Assembly: GCA_022794255.1 (NCBI GenBank)
Contig: JAAWEL010000042.1
Location: 26,107 to 90,106 of the forward strand
Origin: Lachnospiraceae bacterium
GTDB lineage: Bacteria > Bacillota > Clostridia > Lachnospirales > Lachnospiraceae
Length of the DNA stretch: 64,000 bases
Direction of reading: 5' to 3'
Numbering within the stretch: the first letter of the stretch is position 1; each line of letters begins with the position of its first letter. The notes below the pieces were generated by a model, which was not told the DNA's origin, ran no database searches, and was given only the letters and a program-made list of their open reading frames with translations. Both the position numbers and the translations under genes were made by a program. Shown here one piece after another: positions 45,113 through 54,150 of this stretch.

Positions 45113-45131
45113 CGGCCCACAAAGGTTTTAC

Positions 45132-45160
45132 AAAATCTTTAGAATATTGAAAGATTTTTC
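45132..45160 (+). terminator. A+T-rich hairpin after the pump gene, weak terminator candidate
   Basis: AAAATCTTT (45132-45140) pairs with AAAGATTTT (45150-45158), followed by TTC. With almost no G/C the stem is weak. It separates the pump gene from the TolC-like genes. Confidence 0.45.
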
Positions 45161-45241
45161 GTCACATAACTACTTGCAGGAAAAGGGTTAGTGTATTATC
45201 ATAAGTGTATTAGTATGATCCATACGGTTGGAGGTGGGAAC

Positions 45242-45283
45242 GCTCCGATTGTTCGGAGGAGGACGCAGGGTATCAATCGGAGC
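45242..45283 (+). promoter_or_regulatory. Leader region with two mutually exclusive hairpins before the TolC-like genes
   Basis: GCTCCGATTG (45242-45251) can pair with CAATCGGAGC (45274-45283) as a perfect 10-base stem, or its inner part CTCCGA (45243-45248) can pair with TCGGAG (45253-45258) across a TTGT loop. The two structures cannot coexist. The region lies 36-78 bases before the TolC-like start. No T-run follows, so control would be on translation or stability. Confidence 0.55.
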
Positions 45284-45319
45284 ATTGCTGGCAGAGATCA
45301 GAAAGGATGGAATGACAAA

Positions 45320-46501
45320 ATGATACAGGAAAGATGGATAAGGCAGGGCAAAAGGACGGCCGGCTTTTTGGCGGCAGTGATAAGTGTGTCCCTTCTGCCC
45401 TTTTCGGCACTGGCCCAGCAGAGCCCGGAATTTGCCTATTCGGCAGAAAAGTGGGCATCTCTGCGGGATGATAAGCTGGAATATGAGGAGATTGCGGATC
45501 TGGTTCACGAGTACAACAATACGGTGCTAAAGAACCATATTGCCTACCAGGATGAGCGGGATAAGAATAAGGACGATGTGGCACAGGATTACTATAACAC
45601 AGCCAATGATATTTACAGCAATATTCAGTATCCGGATTCAGACGATGCCAATTACGGAAGCCAGATGGCCGGTGTGTTAAACAGCCGCCTTCAGGCAGAT
45701 CAGCTGATGGAGCGGGGAGATGAGAGCACGGAGGATCATGAGACCATCAAGCTGGGTTATGACCAGACAGAAGCCGGCCTGGTAAAACAAGCCCAGGGTC
45801 TGATGATCCAGTACTGGAATCAGTATTATACCTTAGACAGCCTGCGTCAGAAAAAGATTCAGGCAGAGAACAGCTATCAGTCGGAGCAGAACCGGTTAAA
45901 TGCAGGCATGTCCACCCAGGCCAATGTGCTTAAGGCCAGGGAGGCAGTCAGCTCGGCAGAGGCCTCTCTTTTGTCAGCGGAGAGCAATCTTGAAAAGACA
46001 AAGGAAAGCCTGCTTTTGATGCTGGGCTGGAGTTATGGCAGCCAGGTGGAGATCGGGCAGCTTCCGGAGCCGGATTTGGCACAGATCGAGGCGATCCATG
46101 TGGAAGCAGATATACAGACGGCCCTGGATGCCAATTACAGTCTGAAGCTGACCAAAAAGAGGCTTTCTAATGCCCGTACTACCAAGGTGAAGGATACATT
46201 GACCCAGACCCAGAGCAATCAGCAGGAGGCGGTGGCTGCCAGTGTAAAGGATGGCTACAATAGCCTGATTCTGGCCCGGTCCAATTATGAACAGGCCAGG
46301 CAGGCTTTTGATCTGGAAAAGACCTCCATGGATGCGGCAGAGAGAAAGCTGGCGGCAGGAACCATAACCCGCAACGCTTATCAGACCCAGCAGACTTCTT
46401 ATCTGACAGCAGAGGTGACTGTCCGCACCAGACAGCTGGAGCTTTTAAAGGCCATGGTGGACTATAAATGGGCGGTGGACGGTTTGGCGTCAGCTTCCTG
46501 A
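45320..46501 (+). CDS. TolC-family outer-channel-like protein (first of a tandem pair)
   Basis: A 393-residue exported protein. The signal peptide ends LLPFSALAQ. The mature part is mostly long amphipathic helices arranged as two repeats with Ala/Gln/Ser-rich heptads, the TolC/OEP plan, with GWSYGSQVEIGQLPEPDL as the mid-linker. E. coli TolC is larger and has a beta-barrel; strand segments here are short. ATG 45320 begins the signal peptide; the open frame extends to 45191 but has no signal-like sequence. It is followed by a related gene. In a cell with one membrane its role would be a wall-spanning conduit or adaptor, which is inference. Confidence 0.82.
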   Translation: MIQERWIRQGKRTAGFLAAVISVSLLPFSALAQQSPEFAYSAEKWASLRDDKLEYEEIADLVHEYNNTVLKNHIAYQDERDKNKDDVAQDYYNTANDIYSNIQYPDSDDANYGSQMAGVLNSRLQADQLMERGDESTEDHETIKLGYDQTEAGLVKQAQGLMIQYWNQYYTLDSLRQKKIQAENSYQSEQNRLNAGMSTQANVLKAREAVSSAEASLLSAESNLEKTKESLLLMLGWSYGSQVEIGQLPEPDLAQIEAIHVEADIQTALDANYSLKLTKKRLSNARTTKVKDTLTQTQSNQQEAVAASVKDGYNSLILARSNYEQARQAFDLEKTSMDAAERKLAAGTITRNAYQTQQTSYLTAEVTVRTRQLELLKAMVDYKWAVDGLASAS

Positions 46502-46557
46502 CGTACCATAGCTTGTGGGAGATGGGGAGATTTTCAGGGAAAGGAAAAGACAGAATC

Positions 46558-47682
46558 ATGGGAAGAAGGAAAACTTTATTTTCCAGGCCAGGCAGGTATT
46601 TGTCAGGACTGTTGACGGCCCTGATGGTGGGATTGTGTCCCCTTTCGGCTTTTGCCCAGGAAAATATAACCGTGGAATACGATCAGCTAAGACAGCTTCT
46701 TTTGGACGGCAACCTGGATCTGAAAGAGGCCAATGACAGCTATGAGGCCACTAAGAAAAATTATCAGGATTTGATGGAACAGATGCGCCAGGAGCAGGAA
46801 TATATGAAGTTTCTGGCAGAAAAGTACGAGGACACAGAGGATGAGGCCTCCTATGCTGCCAGCGCCTCTATGCTGGGGGCGCAGGTTAGCCGGCTGGCCA
46901 AACAGATTGAGGCAATGAACCGGAAAACCCGGACCCTTACTGTAGAGGAGAATACAGATTCCTACACAATGGCGGCCCAGTCTGTGATGAATTCCTACAA
47001 CCAGATGGTATTAAATGCCGGGGCTAAAGAGAAGAGTGTTCAGGCGGCAGAAGCATCCTATGAAGCTGCGGTGAAAAAACAATTATCCGGTGCTGCCACA
47101 GCCGCCGATGTGATGGAGGCAGCAGACCGGCTGAGCCAGCAGCGAAACCTGCTCTCTGCCAGCCGTCAGCAGGTGGATCAGCTTAAGTTCCAGCTTTTGT
47201 CCATGCTGGGGCTTAAGGATGACGGCACAGTAATGATCGGCACGATTCCGGAGCCGGATTTGACGGAAGTGGACGGAGTCAATTATGAGGAGGATAAGCT
47301 TCGGGCAGTCAACAACGACAGCCAGGTTCAGAGTGTTCGCCACTCAAAGGCAGGAACCGCGGCTGAGATTGCCCGCAAGTCAAAAGAGGAGGCTGAGGCA
47401 GTGGGCAATGCAGAAGCTGAATTTCTCTCCATCTACCATCAGCTTAAGGAGGCGCGGCTTCAATATCAGGCAGCTGCGGATGCCTATGAGAGCGCCCGGT
47501 CGGTTTATGATTCTTTGCAGCTTAAAAAACAGGCGGGGATGCTCAGTCAGACAGATTATTTGGAAGGAGAAGCGGATTACTTGCAGGCAGTGGCAGACAG
47601 GGGAGGCGCTGCTATGAATCTGCAGCAGGCTTTGGAAAATTATCGGTGGGCCGTGAAGGGGACCCAGCAGATGCGGCAGTAG
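46558..47682 (+). CDS. TolC-family outer-channel-like protein (second of a tandem pair)
   Basis: A 374-residue exported protein with signal peptide ending LCPLSAFAQ and long alpha-helical hairpins. It is a diverged duplicate of the preceding gene: compare GTIPEPDLTEVDG with GQLPEPDLAQIEA, and the C-terminal ENYRWAVKG with VDYKWAVDG. A partly disordered Gln/Glu/Asp-rich coil (residues about 50-100) is extra. ATG 46558 follows an AAAGGAAAAG site. The pair may form hetero-oligomers with each other in the RND system. The operon ends at the hairpin 47692. Confidence 0.82.
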   Translation: MGRRKTLFSRPGRYLSGLLTALMVGLCPLSAFAQENITVEYDQLRQLLLDGNLDLKEANDSYEATKKNYQDLMEQMRQEQEYMKFLAEKYEDTEDEASYAASASMLGAQVSRLAKQIEAMNRKTRTLTVEENTDSYTMAAQSVMNSYNQMVLNAGAKEKSVQAAEASYEAAVKKQLSGAATAADVMEAADRLSQQRNLLSASRQQVDQLKFQLLSMLGLKDDGTVMIGTIPEPDLTEVDGVNYEEDKLRAVNNDSQVQSVRHSKAGTAAEIARKSKEEAEAVGNAEAEFLSIYHQLKEARLQYQAAADAYESARSVYDSLQLKKQAGMLSQTDYLEGEADYLQAVADRGGAAMNLQQALENYRWAVKGTQQMRQ

Positions 47683-47691
47683 TACTTTATG

Positions 47692-47729
47692 AGCAGGTGT
47701 TTCCTGGCGCAGGAGATGCCTGCTTTCTT
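47692..47729 (+). terminator. Terminator of the RND/TolC operon
   Basis: AGCAGGTGTTTCCTG (from 47692) pairs with CAGGAGATGCCTGCT (47710-47724), with three wobble pairs or mismatches, followed by TTCTT. It starts about ten bases after the second TolC-like stop codon. Confidence 0.75.
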
Positions 47730-47824
47730 ATGGCGTAATATGTGTTTACAACCAGTAGGGGATTATGATAGGATAAATGCATCAGAAGGGCAAGGATGCT
47801 GCTGAGAGAGGAGAGAAGAATACC

Positions 47825-49159
47825 ATGGATCTTGTGTGTTCTTTGGCAGGCATTGTGAATCCTGCCATCCCCAGACAGGGGATTCGGGATTTGTCTAATG
47901 CCGGATTTGAGAATGTATTTTTAGACATGGGGATCGTCTGCGGGGCCGGTGAGCTGGAGCGCTTTGGAAAACCGAAGAGTCCTGGCTGGGGGCCGTTAGA
48001 CAGAGCAGCTGTCACAGAAGGAACGGCAAAAGGGAAACCTGTAAAAGAAAATGGATGTCCGGATGAGAAAGAGACTGTGGCAGAAAATCCGTCAATGCTT
48101 GGCAGCTGCTTTGAGAAGCTGTTTGTTCAATGTCAGGAAAACCGTCTTTCCATTCCGATTGCCCGGGCACCTTATCTTTACCGGGATACAAAGCGTGCAG
48201 ATTTAAACGGGCTCCTTACCCGGATTGTCTGGGAAAGTATCCGCTACTGCGGCCGGGTTGGCTGTCCAAAGCTGATCGTCCGTCCTTTATTTTCGGGAAT
48301 TTCTCATGGAAAGGAATGGGAGATGAACCAGGAATATTATCTTAGATTAACGGATCTTGCCCGGGAAAATCAGGTAATGATCCTGTTGGAAAATCAGTGC
48401 CGGGCTTTTAACGGCCATATGGTAAGAGGGATCTGTTCGGATGGAAGGACGGCGGCGGACTGGGTGGATCGGCTCAATGAGGCAGCGGGGGAGGAGCGCT
48501 TTGGTTTTTCCATGGATGTGGGAGTGTGTAATCTGTGCGGTCAGGACATGCATGAATTTGTTGGTGAGCTGGGAGATCGGATAAAGGCTGTCCTTTTGCG
48601 GGACTGTGACGGACATCAGGAGAACTCTCTGCTTCCATTTACCTGTGTGGGGGCAGGACAGCCTCAGACAGACTGGCTGGGGCTGATTCGAGGGCTGAGG
48701 AGAATCCGTTTTGACGGTCCTCTTATTTTGGATGCATCTGCAACAATCGGGGCCTTTTCCCCGCTTCTTCGGCCCCAGGTTCTCACATTGGCGAAAATGA
48801 CAGTCGGGTATTTGAAATGGCAGGTGGAGATGGAAAGTCTGTTAAAGAAATATGCTTCCATTGTCCTTTTTGGGGCAGGGAATATGTGCCGGAATTATAT
48901 GAAATGTTACGGCCAAACCTATCCGCCTCTGTTTACCTGTGACAACAATCCCCAGCTGTGGGGGACCTCTTTTTGCGGGTTGGAGGTAAGGCCGCCCGAA
49001 GTGTTGAAGGAGCTTCCAGAGGACTGTGTGGTGCTGATCTGTAATATCTATTACCGGGATATTGAGAGCCAGCTTAGAAAAATGGGGATCCAAAATATCG
49101 CATTTTTTAATGATGAATATATGCCGTCCTTTCCTTTTGACCGGCTGAAGGAGGTGTGA
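47825..49159 (+). CDS. Degenerate sugar-isomerase-like TIM barrel fused to a Rossmann-like domain
   Basis: A 444-residue protein. Residues about 1-340 form an AP-endonuclease-2 TIM barrel related to the next gene. Metal-ligand positions are changed: where the neighbour has DTGHANL, HIHDNDG and FETAP, this has DVGVCNL, LRDCDGH and LDASAT; only Glu in LENQCR and the first Asp are kept. Residues about 350-440 are a nucleotide-binding-like domain (VLFGAGNMC, CDNNPQLWGTS) of the kind fused to sugar-modifying enzymes. The protein is probably not a normal isomerase and may bind a sugar or serve as partner of the next product. ATG 47825 follows AGGAGAG. Confidence 0.78.
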   Translation: MDLVCSLAGIVNPAIPRQGIRDLSNAGFENVFLDMGIVCGAGELERFGKPKSPGWGPLDRAAVTEGTAKGKPVKENGCPDEKETVAENPSMLGSCFEKLFVQCQENRLSIPIARAPYLYRDTKRADLNGLLTRIVWESIRYCGRVGCPKLIVRPLFSGISHGKEWEMNQEYYLRLTDLARENQVMILLENQCRAFNGHMVRGICSDGRTAADWVDRLNEAAGEERFGFSMDVGVCNLCGQDMHEFVGELGDRIKAVLLRDCDGHQENSLLPFTCVGAGQPQTDWLGLIRGLRRIRFDGPLILDASATIGAFSPLLRPQVLTLAKMTVGYLKWQVEMESLLKKYASIVLFGAGNMCRNYMKCYGQTYPPLFTCDNNPQLWGTSFCGLEVRPPEVLKELPEDCVVLICNIYYRDIESQLRKMGIQNIAFFNDEYMPSFPFDRLKEV

Positions 49160-49162
49160 TAT

Positions 49163-50179
49163 ATGGTTAGGATTGGCGTGCAGACAAAGAACGTGGTGGA
49201 GGATGAAAGGCCTGAGAAAGGCTTTGAAATGTTGAGAAAGACCGGCTTTTCCTGTGTGGATTTCAGCCTGAATTATTATCTGACCAACACCTCTTTATAC
49301 CGTATGGAGAGAAATTCGTTTTTCGATAAAACAGACCAGGAACTGGAGGAATATTTCACGCCTCACCGGGCAGGGGCTAAGGAGGCAGGGATACGGATTC
49401 ATCAGATGCACATGCCCTATCCAATCTATATTCCCAATGGGAAAGAGGAGCTCAATGATTATCTGTGGCAGGTGGTTGCGCCTAAAAGTATGAGGCTGTG
49501 TGCCTTTTTTCAGTGTCCGTATATTGTGATTCATGGGTTGAAGCTGGCCCGCCACTTAGGTTCAGAGGAAGCAGAGTGGCAGCAGACTGAACGCTTTATC
49601 CACTCCATTGCGCCTTTGGCTAAAGAGCTTGGGATCACCATATGTATTGAGAATCTTTATAGCAGCGTGGGAAGGCATATCATAGAAGGGCCCTGCTGCA
49701 ATGGAAGAAAAGCAGCGGATCGGATTGACCGGATCAATGAGGAATATAGGGCGGAGGTTTTAGGATTTTGCTTTGATACAGGCCATGCTAATCTGGTGGG
49801 GCTGGATTTTGAGGATTTTATCACTGACTTAGGGGACCGGCTGAAGGTGCTTCATATTCACGACAATGACGGGACCGGGGATCTGCACCAGATTCCCTTT
49901 ACTTTTACGAAAACCCGGGAGAACAAGGCTTCTACGGACTGGGAAGGCTTTGTGCGGGGACTTCGGGCCATTGGGTTTGACCGGGTTTTAAGCTTTGAGA
50001 CAGCACCAGTGTTAAGCAGCTTTCCGGGGGAGATGAAGGAGGATGTGTTAAGGTTGATCGGGAGAGTGGGGAAATATTTTGCAGGTGAGATAACAGGGAA
50101 AATACCGGTTGCCGGTTTGAGTTCGTCCATAGCCGTTGCAGATAAGCAAAAAATGACAAAGTTTCCAGGAAGTTCTTGA
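49163..50179 (+). CDS. Sugar phosphate isomerase/epimerase (TIM barrel)
   Basis: A 338-residue xylose-isomerase-like protein with likely complete metal site: Glu in CIENLYS, Asp/His in CFDTGHANL, His in LHIHDNDG, Glu in SFETAP. It is similar to the preceding degenerate paralogue, three bases away, and the two are surely co-transcribed and may form a complex. A short Ser/Lys-rich C-terminal tail is not conserved-looking. The sugar is not known; no transporter is adjacent. It is followed by a terminator. Confidence 0.87.
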   Translation: MVRIGVQTKNVVEDERPEKGFEMLRKTGFSCVDFSLNYYLTNTSLYRMERNSFFDKTDQELEEYFTPHRAGAKEAGIRIHQMHMPYPIYIPNGKEELNDYLWQVVAPKSMRLCAFFQCPYIVIHGLKLARHLGSEEAEWQQTERFIHSIAPLAKELGITICIENLYSSVGRHIIEGPCCNGRKAADRIDRINEEYRAEVLGFCFDTGHANLVGLDFEDFITDLGDRLKVLHIHDNDGTGDLHQIPFTFTKTRENKASTDWEGFVRGLRAIGFDRVLSFETAPVLSSFPGEMKEDVLRLIGRVGKYFAGEITGKIPVAGLSSSIAVADKQKMTKFPGSS

Positions 50180-50216
50180 AAAAACCGGAGTCCTGTTGTA
50201 TATTATTATAAGAAGT

Positions 50217-50254
50217 AAAGGCGCTCATCAGGTTTGTTTCGAGCGCCCTTTTTT
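50217..50254 (+). terminator. Intrinsic terminator after the isomerase pair
   Basis: GGCGCTC (50220-50226) pairs with GAGCGCC (50241-50247), followed by CTTTTTT. A second, weaker hairpin, GGTGTAC/GTACACC (50273-50312), lies in the leader of the next operon. Confidence 0.88.
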
Positions 50255-50340
50255 GTATCAAAAGGCTTTACAGGTGTACTGGCCTGGCTATGCTTCAGGG
50301 GATTGGTACACCAGGTTACAAAGAGAGGGGATTGTAGCGA

Positions 50341-51654
50341 ATGAGAGATATGGTAGAGCACATGGAGGGAATCAACCGGCTGATGGCCAGATATGGGGTT
50401 AAGTTTGGGATCTACAAAAACCGGGAGTTTTATGAGCAGTTGTTTCCGTTTGATCCGCTGCCCCGGGTGATTACAGCAAAGGAGTTTGCTTATCTAAAAA
50501 AGGGGCTTGCCCAGCGGGTGGATGCATTAAACTTTTTTCTGGCGGATATTTACGGGGAGAAAAAGATTGTGAAGGACGGGGTGATTCCTGAGGACTTTAT
50601 ATTTTCCTCCAAGGGGTATCTGCCTCAGTGCGAGGGGATGATGCCGCCAAAGAGAATTTTCAGTCATATTTCTGGTATTGATCTGGTTCAGGCAAAGGAC
50701 AAAAGCTGGTATATTTTGGAGGACAATCTGCGGATTCCCTCCGGGGCGTCCTATCCCATGATTGCCAGGGAGCTTACCAGGCAGGCATCACCCCGGACTT
50801 TTATGAGAAATCATGTGACAGACAACCGCAATTATGCAGGTATGCTAAAGGATGTCATGGACCATGTGAATACGGGCGGTATTAATGTGGTGCTGACTCC
50901 GGGGCGGTACAATGCGGCTTTTTTTGAACATTCCTATCTGGCAGAACGGTCTGGGGCCATTTTGGCTATGCCGCAGGATCTCTATGTGGAGGGCAACCGT
51001 CTTTACTATCGCCAGTATCAGGGAAAACAGCTTCCGGTTGGATGTGTTTACCGGAGGATTTCTGATGAGTATTTGGATCCTCTGTGCTTTGAGCCGGAGT
51101 CTTTGATCGGGGTGCCGGGGATTATGGACGTGTACCGCAGCGGCAATGTGGCATTGGTCAATGCACCAGGCAACGGGGTTGCTGATGACAAGGGGATCTA
51201 TTATTTTGTGCCGCATATGGTAAAATATTATCTGAATCAGGAGGCCATCTTAAAGAACGCACCAACTTATCTGGCTTTTTACGAGGAGGACAGACGGTTT
51301 ATCTTAGAGCATCTGAAACGTCTTGTAATCAAAGATGTGTCGGAGGCAGGAGGATACGGGGTGGTGTTTGGAAGCGACCTGACAAAGGAGAAGCTAGAAG
51401 AGCTGCAACAGATTATTATCGGGGAGCCAAGAAGATTTATCGCTCAGGAGGTTATTGATTTTATTGATCTGGATATTGTGGAGGGAGACGGAAGTGTTCC
51501 CAGAAAGGCAGATTTGCGGGCGTTTGTCTTAAGCGGCAAAACCACCCAGGTGTGGGCCAGCGGGTTGACTCGTTTTTCCAGGAATCCGGATTCGTTTGTA
51601 GTAAACTCATCACAGGGGGGAGGATTTAAGGACACATGGGTATTATCTCAATAG
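50341..51654 (+). CDS. Circularly permuted ATP-grasp protein (DUF404/DUF407 family)
   Basis: A 437-residue ATP-grasp ligase-like protein of the permuted type associated with alpha-E proteins. Visible markers are an N-terminal helical segment, WYILEDNLRIPSGASYP, and SEAGGYGVVFGSDL with the later ATP-site Glu/Asp-rich RAFVLSGK segment. ATP-grasp enzymes form amide, peptide or similar bonds using ATP. Its stop overlaps the alpha-E gene by 19 bases, so the pair is made together. The product of such clusters is unknown. Confidence 0.9.
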   Translation: MRDMVEHMEGINRLMARYGVKFGIYKNREFYEQLFPFDPLPRVITAKEFAYLKKGLAQRVDALNFFLADIYGEKKIVKDGVIPEDFIFSSKGYLPQCEGMMPPKRIFSHISGIDLVQAKDKSWYILEDNLRIPSGASYPMIARELTRQASPRTFMRNHVTDNRNYAGMLKDVMDHVNTGGINVVLTPGRYNAAFFEHSYLAERSGAILAMPQDLYVEGNRLYYRQYQGKQLPVGCVYRRISDEYLDPLCFEPESLIGVPGIMDVYRSGNVALVNAPGNGVADDKGIYYFVPHMVKYYLNQEAILKNAPTYLAFYEEDRRFILEHLKRLVIKDVSEAGGYGVVFGSDLTKEKLEELQQIIIGEPRRFIAQEVIDFIDLDIVEGDGSVPRKADLRAFVLSGKTTQVWASGLTRFSRNPDSFVVNSSQGGGFKDTWVLSQ

Positions 51655-52310
51655 AAAAGGCGGATCATCTGTTCTGGCTGGGCCGGTATACGGAGCGGGT
51701 GTTTACCACCTTGCAGACATTTTTTAAATATTTTGACAGGATGCTGGATAGGGATGAGCAGGCCTACAAGGGGTTTTGCGAGAGTCTGGCCATTCCGGTG
51801 ATTTATGAAAACATGGATGATTTTATTGACAAGTACCTGTTTTCCCTGGAGGATCCCAATTCCATATATAGCAATATGATGCGGGCTTTTGACAATGGAG
51901 TGATTCTGCGGGATGAGCTGAGCAGTGATACCTTGTCTTACATACAGATGGCTTTAGACTGTATTGAGTATGCCAAAAAGCACGCCAATGCCCTGGTGTA
52001 TGATCTGCAGCCGGTGAAGGACTATCTTTTTGCTTTCTGGGGGTGTCTGGATGACAATGTGGAGGATGAGGAGTGCCGCAATATTATCAAGTGCGGCAAG
52101 TATCTGGAACGGTTGGATCTGTATATGCGGCTGGATTATCCCTATCCTTATGTGGAGAAGGAGTTTAACAAGTTTTTAAACCGCCTTCACAAGATTCGGA
52201 TTGGGTATAATATCGGGGAGGCAGACAAGCTGATAGAGGTTATGGGCCTGAAGGAGAACTGGGTGGAAAGGCGGCAGGACGGGTTGAATGCCCTGTGGAA
52301 TATATTTTAA
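51636..52310 (+). CDS. Alpha-E domain protein (DUF403)
   Basis: A 224-residue all-helical protein with the family signature SIEKADHLFWLGRYTERV at the N-terminus and NIIKCGKYLERLDLYMRL in the middle. Alpha-E proteins have no known fold-based activity and occur almost always with the permuted ATP-grasp and transglutaminase-like genes, as here. It overlaps the ATP-grasp gene by 19 bases and ends 32 bases before the transglutaminase start. In this operon it may carry or bind the peptide-like product; that is inference. Confidence 0.92.
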   Translation: MGIISIEKADHLFWLGRYTERVFTTLQTFFKYFDRMLDRDEQAYKGFCESLAIPVIYENMDDFIDKYLFSLEDPNSIYSNMMRAFDNGVILRDELSSDTLSYIQMALDCIEYAKKHANALVYDLQPVKDYLFAFWGCLDDNVEDEECRNIIKCGKYLERLDLYMRLDYPYPYVEKEFNKFLNRLHKIRIGYNIGEADKLIEVMGLKENWVERRQDGLNALWNIF

Positions 52311-52342
52311 AAATCATTGATTTGCAGCGGAGGTGACGGGTT

Positions 52343-53215
52343 TTGAAAAGACTGCGTTTCCGGTATGAGCTGGATCTGAAGTGGGATCAGGCAGTGTGGG
52401 ATCATCATTTTCTGATCCGCTGTCTGCCTGTGGAGAACGGGTGCCAGCATCGGGAAGCTCTGGATGTGAGAATAGAACCGGCGGAAACCATTGATGTGGT
52501 TCGGGACGGATTTGGCAATGAGGGTTATGCGGGGGCGATTCGCAGGCCTCATGACCGGCTCTTTTTTGAGGCTAAGGGGGTGGTGCAGGTGGATCGGAGT
52601 GGAGAGACGGAACCGTTTCACCCCATGTACCGTTTCCCTTCTGCCTATACAATGCCGGACGAGGGAATCCGGCAGTTTTTTGGGGAAATCGGTAAAGAGC
52701 TGGGCATGGAATCTGTGTCAGAAGGGTTAGGGCCAGTTCAGGAGGAGCCATTTGTGTCAGGAGCGCCCCGTCTGGCGCCGCAGAGAGAGCATGAAAAAGG
52801 AAGAATTAGTCAGAGTAAGCTGGAATATGTGATGAACCGTCTGTATGGACGGTTCGTTTATATGCCTGGGGCCACTACGGTGAAAACCACAGCGGCAGAG
52901 GCTTTGTCTCTGGGGCAGGGAGTTTGCCAGGACTATGCCCATGTATTTATCAGTCTGTGCCGTCTGGCAGGAGTTCCGGCCCGGTATGCGGCGGGGATGA
53001 TGCTGGGGGAAGGGGCCAGCCATGCATGGGCAGAGGTGTGGCTTTTTGATCAATGGCTGGGTATGGATCCAACCAATAACCGTATTGTGGATGAAACCTA
53101 CATCAAATTGACCCACGGCCGGGATTTTGGAGATGGGGCGATTGACCGGGGATGCTTTTTGGGATTTGCCGGACAGAGTCAGGAAATAAGTGTAAAGGTG
53201 GAAGAAATCCTATGA
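52343..53215 (+). CDS. Transglutaminase-like cysteine protease/transferase
   Basis: A 290-residue protein with an N-terminal beta-rich Bact_transglu_N-like domain (about 1-100) and a papain-fold transglutaminase domain. The triad is Cys in GVCQDYAHVF, His in SHAWAEVWL and Asp in GMDPTNN. The start is a TTG at 52343, with GGAGGTG seven bases upstream; no ATG is suitably placed. The family partner of alpha-E and permuted ATP-grasp genes, probably processing or cross-linking the peptide made by the ligase. Stop overlaps the next ATG (ATGA). Confidence 0.9.
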   Translation: MKRLRFRYELDLKWDQAVWDHHFLIRCLPVENGCQHREALDVRIEPAETIDVVRDGFGNEGYAGAIRRPHDRLFFEAKGVVQVDRSGETEPFHPMYRFPSAYTMPDEGIRQFFGEIGKELGMESVSEGLGPVQEEPFVSGAPRLAPQREHEKGRISQSKLEYVMNRLYGRFVYMPGATTVKTTAAEALSLGQGVCQDYAHVFISLCRLAGVPARYAAGMMLGEGASHAWAEVWLFDQWLGMDPTNNRIVDETYIKLTHGRDFGDGAIDRGCFLGFAGQSQEISVKVEEIL

Positions 53216-54150
53216 TCAAGGAAGTGGTTTCTGTTAAGATGGCAGTGGACGAATGTTTGCGGGTCAAAAAAAATGTACTGGAGCCTCAAGTGCTTAACGG
53301 GGAGGAAAAGCGGATTTGTATTGTCACCGGAACGCACGGGGATGAGTTGGAAGGCCAGTATGTGTGCTATGAGATAAACCGGATTATAAAGGAAAACAGG
53401 GACTCTTTAAAGGGAATTGTGGAGATCTATCCGGCTTTAAATCCCTTGGGGGTGGATTCCATTTCCCGAGGGATTCCTATGTTTGATCTGGACATGAACC
53501 GGATCTTTCCAGGCGATGAGAAGGGGGCGGTGGCAGAGCATGTGGCTTCCCGGATTATGGAGGACATTGCCGGCGCAGATCTTTGCATTGATATTCATGC
53601 CAGCAATATTTTTCTGCGGGAGATTCCCCAGGCCAGGATCAATGTAAACACAGCTCAGGATCTGGTGCCCTACGCCCGCAGGCTGAATTTGGACTTTGTG
53701 TGGATCCACGAGGCGGCCACAGTACTTGAGTCCACTCTGGCTCACAGTCTGAACCGCATTGATGTTCCCACGATTGTTGTGGAGATGGGTGTGGGGATGC
53801 GGATCACGGAGGAGTTTTGTCATCAGCTGACGGCCGGGATCTTTTGTGTGATGAAGGATATGGGCGTATGGGACGGGGAGGTGATTACCCCGAAGGAGCC
53901 GATTATCTCCCGGGATGGGGAGGTGGGCTTTGTCAATGCGGAGGCTCCCGGGATTTTTGTGCCCTGTGTGGAGCATTGGAGAAATGTGCAAAAAGGGGAG
54001 CGGATCGGAAGAATCCTCAATTCTTTGGACGGATCGGTGGAGCAGGAGGTTTGTGCCCCCATCCACGGTATGCTCTTTACCCTGCGGGAATACCCGGTGG
54101 TCTCCTGCGGTTCTCTGATTGCCCGGGTACTGGGAGGTGATTTTGAATGA
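53212..54150 (+). CDS. M14-family metallocarboxypeptidase-like enzyme (AspA/AstE-type)
   Basis: A 312-residue zinc hydrolase of the succinylglutamate desuccinylase/aspartoacylase group. Zinc ligands are His and Glu in GTHGDELEG and His in CIDIHAS. The substrate-binding Arg is in DMNRIFPG, and the catalytic Glu is likely in VVEMGVG. A lipoyl-like beta domain follows in the last third (about 235-310). It should remove an acyl or amino-acid group from a small amide. Overlaps both neighbours by four bases (ATGA). I chose ATG 53212, since the upstream frame lies inside the transglutaminase gene. Confidence 0.9.
   Translation: MIKEVVSVKMAVDECLRVKKNVLEPQVLNGEEKRICIVTGTHGDELEGQYVCYEINRIIKENRDSLKGIVEIYPALNPLGVDSISRGIPMFDLDMNRIFPGDEKGAVAEHVASRIMEDIAGADLCIDIHASNIFLREIPQARINVNTAQDLVPYARRLNLDFVWIHEAATVLESTLAHSLNRIDVPTIVVEMGVGMRITEEFCHQLTAGIFCVMKDMGVWDGEVITPKEPIISRDGEVGFVNAEAPGIFVPCVEHWRNVQKGERIGRILNSLDGSVEQEVCAPIHGMLFTLREYPVVSCGSLIARVLGGDFE

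Noticed and set aside
45191..45319. N-terminal extension of the first TolC-like protein
   Set aside because: It would put 43 unrelated residues before a normal signal peptide and overlap the structured leader.
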